Positions 58,805-64,000 of a DNA stretch of 64,000 nt are shown here, in pieces (the stretch's first letter is position 1; each line of letters starts with the position of its first letter). A program made the translations under genes and the position numbers. This DNA is from Utricularia gibba. Taxonomy: Eukaryota > Streptophyta > Magnoliopsida > Lamiales > Lentibulariaceae. The notes below the pieces were generated by a model that did no database searches, had not been told where the DNA came from, and saw nothing but the letters and a program-made list of their open reading frames with translations. The stretch is taken from contig NEEC01000008.1 in assembly GCA_002189035.1 (NCBI GenBank), positions 2,418,001 to 2,482,000 of the forward strand. Reading direction: 5' to 3'.

Positions 58805-60942
58805 TCAGCCGGAAGAGAAGTGGCCCGGCGACGAGAGCGGGGAGGGAAGCACAGCCATGGGAACGGGGTTGCATGAGCTATACGCCGGCGGATATCCAAA
58901 CGCCTTCCTAGAACGGTCTCTGTATTCGTCTCGCCGCGCTGAGGAATCCGTACTTTGGGTTGATCCAGGGTGCTTGTCTTGTTCACCGGCCTCTGAAACG
59001 GAACACTCGCTGCTGAGTAGCTTCGGATCCTCCGCTGCTTCATTCCCATTCCCGGGAACGCGCTGATGATCCTCATCGAACTTGAAGGTGAACTCTTCAA
59101 ATCGGCCGTGTACAGTTCCGCATCCGTGTGCACAGCCAACAGCTGAGGAGTAGCCGGAGATTGAGTCATCCAGATGGCAGCTCTTGCAGTGACCAGTGCT
59201 AGAACTACCCCTTTTCCATTCCGGTACCAAGGAAGCGATTTCCTCATCCATCAAGTGTGCAATTCTGGTGACATCTTGATCGGTGATATCCAACTCTGCT
59301 ACCATTTCGGCTGCAACACTAAGAGGGGTATCGCTCTGGACATCAAAATTGAAGTATATGTTCCGAATGCAGCCTGATAATCGGGTTTCCACACCAGTTC
59401 TTTAGTTAGAATAGCCATAAGCAACCATGCTATTGACAAGCATTTACCTTCTTTATCAGCAATCCTGAGTCCTAAAAAAACATTGCCATCTTCTTTACTC
59501 TCTCCCTTGATACTGATCTCTACATTTTCCGGTAGATCAGCTTTAGCGGTGTTGTAGTTTGAATTCGGATCTGATCCAGTGCAAGTCAGTAGAGGCTGCC
59601 TGACGAGACTTCTTGTTTCATCGTAGCTGCCAGGCCAGAGATCACACCCATGATCATCTATTTGAAGAAAAGGATCATTTAGCAGCTCCCAAGCAGAGAG
59701 CCTGTGGGACACCTTGGCCAAACATTTTTCAATAAACATACGAATCACAGGTTCCTTAACCTTAGAAAGAGCATCTGGTTTCCTTCCCTGAGATATTAAA
59801 AGAAGAATAGCATCACTTTTAGTGATAGAAGACAAGGTTTGAAACAGAGAAAAATGTATTCAGAGCAAGTTCCTACAGAGATCACTTTCTTGTAAATTTG
59901 TGCAGGATGGCTGCATTCGCTGTAGGGATACTCCAAGGTGAGCATTTCCAAGAAGCACATCCCAAATGAATAAATATCCACTAATTCATTATACTTCTCT
60001 TCATAAACTTCTGGAGCCATGAATTCCGGTGTCCCTGGTCAAGGTTGCAGCATCATTGTGATTAAGTCACACAACACTTTTCGAAAGGCTCTAAGTCCAC
60101 TAAATCCAAGCTGAATGACTAGAAGTAAAGAATTACCAACACAGCGAGCAATGTCGGATTTCTTGAGAATTGCAGCCAGACCAAGATCACCAATCTTTAC
60201 TTGCCCCTGATTTCCATTGATGAAAATGTTATCACACTTGAGATCTCTATGAATAATTGGTGGATCGTGGCCATGAAGATAAACAAGTCCCTGCAAAATC
60301 TGTCTGCACCAATTTTTGATTGCTCTGATATTCATCCGTCGATGTTTCAGCCGATACCTTATCAGTTAAACCACTCTAGCATTAACAAACACGAATCTAG
60401 AAGCCTCAAAAAAAAAAAAAAAAGTCAACCGCATACTGTCTGAGAGTGCCGGAAGTGAACATTTCCGTGACAAAATTGATTCTTCTGTTTTGTGCATCCA
60501 CCCAAGACGTGTAGAACTTCATAATATTATTATGTTTCAATGTCTTGAGGAGATGAATTTCGTGATAGAGACGCTCGAGATCTTCTGGGCCTTGCAGAAA
60601 ATCACCAAGCTTGACCTGGTTCCACGCTACTTCAATTCCCTCATACTCATCAAAGGCTCTGAAACTGAAGGAAAGTAAAAAAAACGATCAAGAACCTCCT
60701 CACCCAGATAACAGACAGATATGATTCTACTCTAAGTCAAGAATCATACACTGTTTTGGAAGACCCTTTTCCGAGAATCTCCTTGTACTGTAAAAGGGCG
60801 TAAAATGAGCGTAAAAATTCCTCAGAGGAAGCAGGGGATGCAAGAAAACAAGATCTAAGCTAGGACTCCATACCCTCCTATATCTTCCAGTGGGATCAGC
60901 TTCAACGAAGTTAGAATCTTCGGAATCAGTAACACCATTCAT
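58805..60942 (-). CDS. WNK (with-no-lysine) protein kinase
   Basis: This is a seven-exon gene (about 60942-60874, 60787-60750, 60664-60437, 60357-60137, 60034-59877, 59787-59448 and 59373-58805) for a 540-residue Ser/Thr kinase. WNKs act in ion and osmotic signalling and in plant flowering time. The usual beta-3 lysine is absent ([11 protein letters not shown]) and the catalytic Lys sits in the glycine loop ([12 protein letters not shown]), the WNK hallmark. Other motifs are [44 protein letters not shown] and [15 protein letters not shown]. After the kinase comes an OSR1-like PF2 region ([29 protein letters not shown]) and a Ser-rich tail. It resembles plant WNK4/5. No frame break. Confidence 0.93.
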
Positions 60943-61680
60943 ATCTACCCAGAAGCCTAAAACATGGTCTCCTCAGGGATCTTGAGCGCGCAAAACGAAC
61001 TCCCAAGACTGATTAGAGGCCCTCTCAAGCAGAAACACAAGGCGCGCTTTGTTGATGCAGGCTTGTGGAACTTCACCAATGGAAACCATGAAAGTTCGAG
61101 ACTTGATTTGTCTTCCTAACAGTTCATTGACAACTGTAGCCCCCCAGCGGTAGGGGAGGACCCTATTCCTGCCAAAGCCGACCGTCACTTTCAAGCAGCG
61201 ACCGGTGGAACATGGGAGTGAGTTGTAACTGGTGGAAGACAGAAAATGGTGTTTCAAAATAATAATTGTTTTTTTAGATTCAATTAAATAATCTTTTTTA
61301 AAAAAATTAAATTTTAAAAATATTTATTTTACACAACCTTTTCACAACATATTGAATTCTTGAATTTAAAATTACATATAATTCAGAAATAAGTTGAATG
61401 TTATTTTAATAATTTAATTTTGAATTATAATAACTATATTATATATATAATATATAATAATTTTGTGGAAAAAATACCTAAAGAAGATGAAGAGGAGAAA
61501 ACTCATGTAATCCCAAAGTGGAAGTCTTGATGGTGTTCCTTGATTTTCTCCATGAATCTTGAAAGTAAAACCATCCATTTTTGGAATCGTCTTCTCCGAG
61601 GATCCTTCACCATTCTGGTTTCTGTTAAAAGCCTTGAAACCAACTAGAACAAACTTCTCTGGCATTGATCGCTTGACAGG
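60943..61680. other. Divergent promoter region, WNK and GATL
   Basis: This 738-base region is shared by two divergent genes. AT-rich palindromic TATATA runs lie at about 61428-61461. A 94-codon open frame on the minus strand (60973-61257) ends just before the WNK start and could be an upstream ORF or chance. Confidence 0.5.
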
Positions 61681-62730
61681 ATGGCCTGCCGGAGCTTCTC
61701 CCTCTCCTCCTTCATCCGCCAGCTCGGCCTCCTGTCTCTCATTCTCCTCCACTCGTCCACCGCAACCTCCGCCGTACGCCTTCACCCGGGCGGCGGGACT
61801 GTGCTTCCTTCCTTTCGTGAAGCCCCCGCCTTTCGCAACGGCCGGACATGCAAATCCTCCAACGGTCAGACCATCCGCATTGTGATGCCCTTGGACGTGA
61901 ACTATATTAGGGGAACGATGGCTGCCGTCTTGTCCATCTTGCAGCACTCCACATGCCCTGAGAATGTCTCCTTCCATTTTCTCACCATTCACATGGAGCC
62001 CGAGTTCCTGTCCCTCATCAAATCTACATTCCCTTACCTGAGCTTCTCCATGCATAGATTTGATGCCAGTCGTGTCCAGGGTAAGATATCGAAATCCATT
62101 CGTCAAGCCCTGGACCAGCCTCTAAACTACGCAAGAATATACATGGCAGACATCCTTCCGCCGGAGGTGAAGAGGGTCATCTATTTGGATTCAGATATCG
62201 TGGTGGTGGATGACATCGCCCGCCTCTGGAGCGTCGATTTGTCGAACAAGGTGTTGGCTGCACCAGAGTACTGTCATGCAAATTTCACCAACTATTTCAC
62301 AGAGGCTTTCTGGTTGGACTCCACCTTGTCCTCAACCTTCAAGGGGCGCAAGCCGTGCTACTTCAACACCGGCGTAATGGTGGTTGATGTTGAGAAATGG
62401 AGGGCGGGACGATATACTGAGAAAGTGGAGGTGTGGATGATGATTCAGAAGCAGAAGAGGATTTACAACTTGGGGTCATTGCCTCCGGTTCTGCTCGTCT
62501 CCGCCGGGAACATCAAACCGGTTCACCATCGATGGAACCAACACGGGCTTGGAGGTGACAACACGGAAGGCCGATGCAGGAGGCTCCACCCCGGGCCTAT
62601 CAGCCTTCTCCATTGGAGCGGCAAGGGGAAGCCATGGCTGAGGCTCGACGCAAGAAGGCCCTGCACTGTTGACTACTTGTGGGCACCCTATGATCTCTAC
62701 CGTTCTTCCCGTGTCGCGCTAGAAGGGTAG
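61681..62730 (+). CDS. Galacturonosyltransferase-like (GATL) family glycosyltransferase, GT8
   Basis: This is an intact intronless gene of 349 residues, the usual GATL size. GATLs are Golgi or secretory GT8 enzymes linked to pectin and xylan synthesis. The N-terminus has a signal-like hydrophobic stretch (about residues 12-30, [18 protein letters not shown]). GT8 motifs follow: [40 protein letters not shown], the metal-binding DSD in [28 protein letters not shown] and the C-terminal HWSGKGKPW. The ATG at 61681 is the first in frame after a leader. No frame problem. Confidence 0.93.
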   Translation: MACRSFSLSSFIRQLGLLSLILLHSSTATSAVRLHPGGGTVLPSFREAPAFRNGRTCKSSNGQTIRIVMPLDVNYIRGTMAAVLSILQHSTCPENVSFHFLTIHMEPEFLSLIKSTFPYLSFSMHRFDASRVQGKISKSIRQALDQPLNYARIYMADILPPEVKRVIYLDSDIVVVDDIARLWSVDLSNKVLAAPEYCHANFTNYFTEAFWLDSTLSSTFKGRKPCYFNTGVMVVDVEKWRAGRYTEKVEVWMMIQKQKRIYNLGSLPPVLLVSAGNIKPVHHRWNQHGLGGDNTEGRCRRLHPGPISLLHWSGKGKPWLRLDARRPCTVDYLWAPYDLYRSSRVALEG

Positions 62731-63511
62731 CTAGCAAAGGGTAGAACCACGAGAAAGAAGACCACTCCTCCTCCCATGTGAATGAATTCAAACATCTTTC
62801 ATCAAAGTTCAAAGTACACAGTCTGCGGAGGCGAGTTGTTGTAGACGATCCACCCCACGAGCAGAAGAGCGGAGAGCGCCATCGGCGACCGTCTCGGACG
62901 GCAGAAGCACTCGCCGAAAGCAAATGGGTAGCATCAGAAAGGATCGATGTCCCCATTCGTGATCTCTTCTGACATCACAAGCTCTCCAAACAGAAACCTC
63001 CAATCTTCAACGCATAGTTTCGTTTTCACGAAGCTCAGACCTTTTTCCTGGTTTTCAGTGCACAAAATGCCCAAAGATCCTTCACAAATCTTGGGGGTTT
63101 GTCAAAAGTCGAAAAGGCAACCGAATTGATTCCGGAGGAAATAAGTTCAGTATTAAATGAATTAACTCTATTTAAATAATACTTTACATATATATATATA
63201 TGTATCTATAAAAATATTAAATCAAATTCAACGTCAATCCAAATATAAACAAATTAGGTTTTCGTGAATTTGGGTATCTTCATGTTCTTCTTGATGGTGT
63301 CTCTCTCTCCCTGAACAAGATAAATGGCTTCTTCCAAAAGCAGTAGTTACTGAACTCAGGACACGGAAAACCTGTTTAGAGGATTAAAAGGCTTTTACAT
63401 GAGACAGAAAAGAAGATGCAGCCAACCGAAATCGTTTATTTTGTAGCTGCTGTACAAATTTTTCTCCTGTTGTGACAATGTTACAGACACGGGTGTTGAT
63501 CTACGCATGAA
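62731..63511. other. Convergent 3' region, GATL and right-edge gene
   Basis: This is AT-rich with a short TA dinucleotide palindrome near 63187-63203. No gene is supported. Confidence 0.5.
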
Positions 63512-64000
63512 TCACATCAAGCTTGACCTCTTTTTCTTGTTCCCTCTCCAAGTCAAGCTGTTCAGGTGAGTTTTCCATGCCTGTAGACTACCTGTTTGTG
63601 AACTTCCAGCTTCACATTTGGGAGGGGCGTGGTGGAACTTGAGGCTGGTGCTCCCTGCTTCTTGCTCTCGTTCTTCATGGTCGTCATCACTGTCATCTTC
63701 TTCATCTTCTTGATTCTCTGCCTCGATCTCCATTTCATTCTTTAGACTGGGGATTTTGTTCACTGAAAAATGATTGCTTGCATGGGGCAATTCATTGCTG
63801 CTGAAGATGGTGTTGGTTGGAGGATTCTCTTTGGTCCTTTTTGCTGGATTCCTCGGGGTATCATCCTTGCTCACCGTTTTTGTCCACTGAGAATGAGCGA
63901 CTGAATCATCACGAATAAGCTCCTTTCGACGTCTCTTACCAGTAAGGAGAACATCAGCGTTGAATCCTGAACTCTTATCTGGCTTGAGTTCAGGTACATC
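63512..64000 (-). CDS. C-terminal part of a charged nuclear-looking protein, cut at right edge
   Basis: An open frame runs in from the right edge on the minus strand to a stop at 63512-63514. It reads about 162 residues: basic TGKRRRKELIRDDSVAHSQW, then KRTKENPPTN, an acidic run (EDEEDDSDDDHEEREQE) and a basic end (TWRGNKKKRSSLM). The KRRRKE plus QW pattern recalls the C-terminal parts of SWI/SNF-type ATPases such as SYD or MINUSCULE, but this is a weak resemblance. The start and the defining domain lie outside the window. Confidence 0.55.
   Translation of the reverse strand, partial: DVPELKPDKSSGFNADVLLTGKRRRKELIRDDSVAHSQWTKTVSKDDTPRNPAKRTKENPPTNTIFSSNELPHASNHFSVNKIPSLKNEMEIEAENQEDEEDDSDDDHEEREQEAGSTSLKFHHAPPKCEAGSSQTGSLQAWKTHLNSLTWRGNKKKRSSLM

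Overview
The window is a gene-dense stretch of plant nuclear DNA. It carries spliceosomal GT-AG introns, AT-rich intergenic DNA, moderate coding GC, plant-only families (group VII ERF, SBT1 subtilase, DMP, HIPP, GATL, WNK, PRA1.F, plant ADP-glucose pyrophosphorylase) and about 24 genes in 64 kb with mostly short introns. A core eudicot with a compact genome fits best; I cannot name the species.

Layout from left to right. An ARID/PHD nuclear protein is cut at the left edge (+). Next are a group VII ERF oxygen-sensing factor (+), a COP1-interacting-protein-like gene (-), an SBT1.4-type subtilase (+), a possible small secreted peptide (-), a response-regulator-like GARP factor (-), a PRA1.F protein (+), an ELL/occludin-domain elongation factor (+), a PPR protein (+), seipin (-), a LEC14B WD40 protein (+), a DMP membrane protein that may be spliced to an RRM exon (+), PPDK (-), a twin-CX9C COA4-like protein (+), MsrB (-), an MO25-like protein (+), a BSD-domain protein (+), a HIPP metallochaperone-like protein (+), the AGPase large subunit (-), a WNK kinase (-), a GATL glycosyltransferase (+), and the C-terminal end of a nuclear-looking protein cut at the right edge (-). 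Intergenic DNA is AT-rich, with one MITE-like element, a dispersed repeat pair, microsatellites and one GC-rich hairpin island.

The genes do not form one pathway. Several are linked by carbon and energy metabolism (PPDK, AGPase large subunit, GATL, MO25-like), but that looks like chance neighbourhood. From memory, the ERF, COP1-interacting-like, SBT1.4 and PRA1.F genes have relatives close together on Arabidopsis chromosome 3 (At3g13.7 to At3g14.2), so part of the window may be conserved microsynteny.

The most important practical observation concerns reading frames. Ten genes are otherwise intact and conserved but carry 14 apparent single-base deletions. Every one of them can be explained by one missing G (or C) in a short G/C run. 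This reads as systematic under-calling in the sequence rather than decay, so these genes should not be called pseudogenes. The most interesting biological candidate is the DMP-RRM gene at 36.4-37.6 kb. Splice sites were read by eye and may be off by one or two bases.
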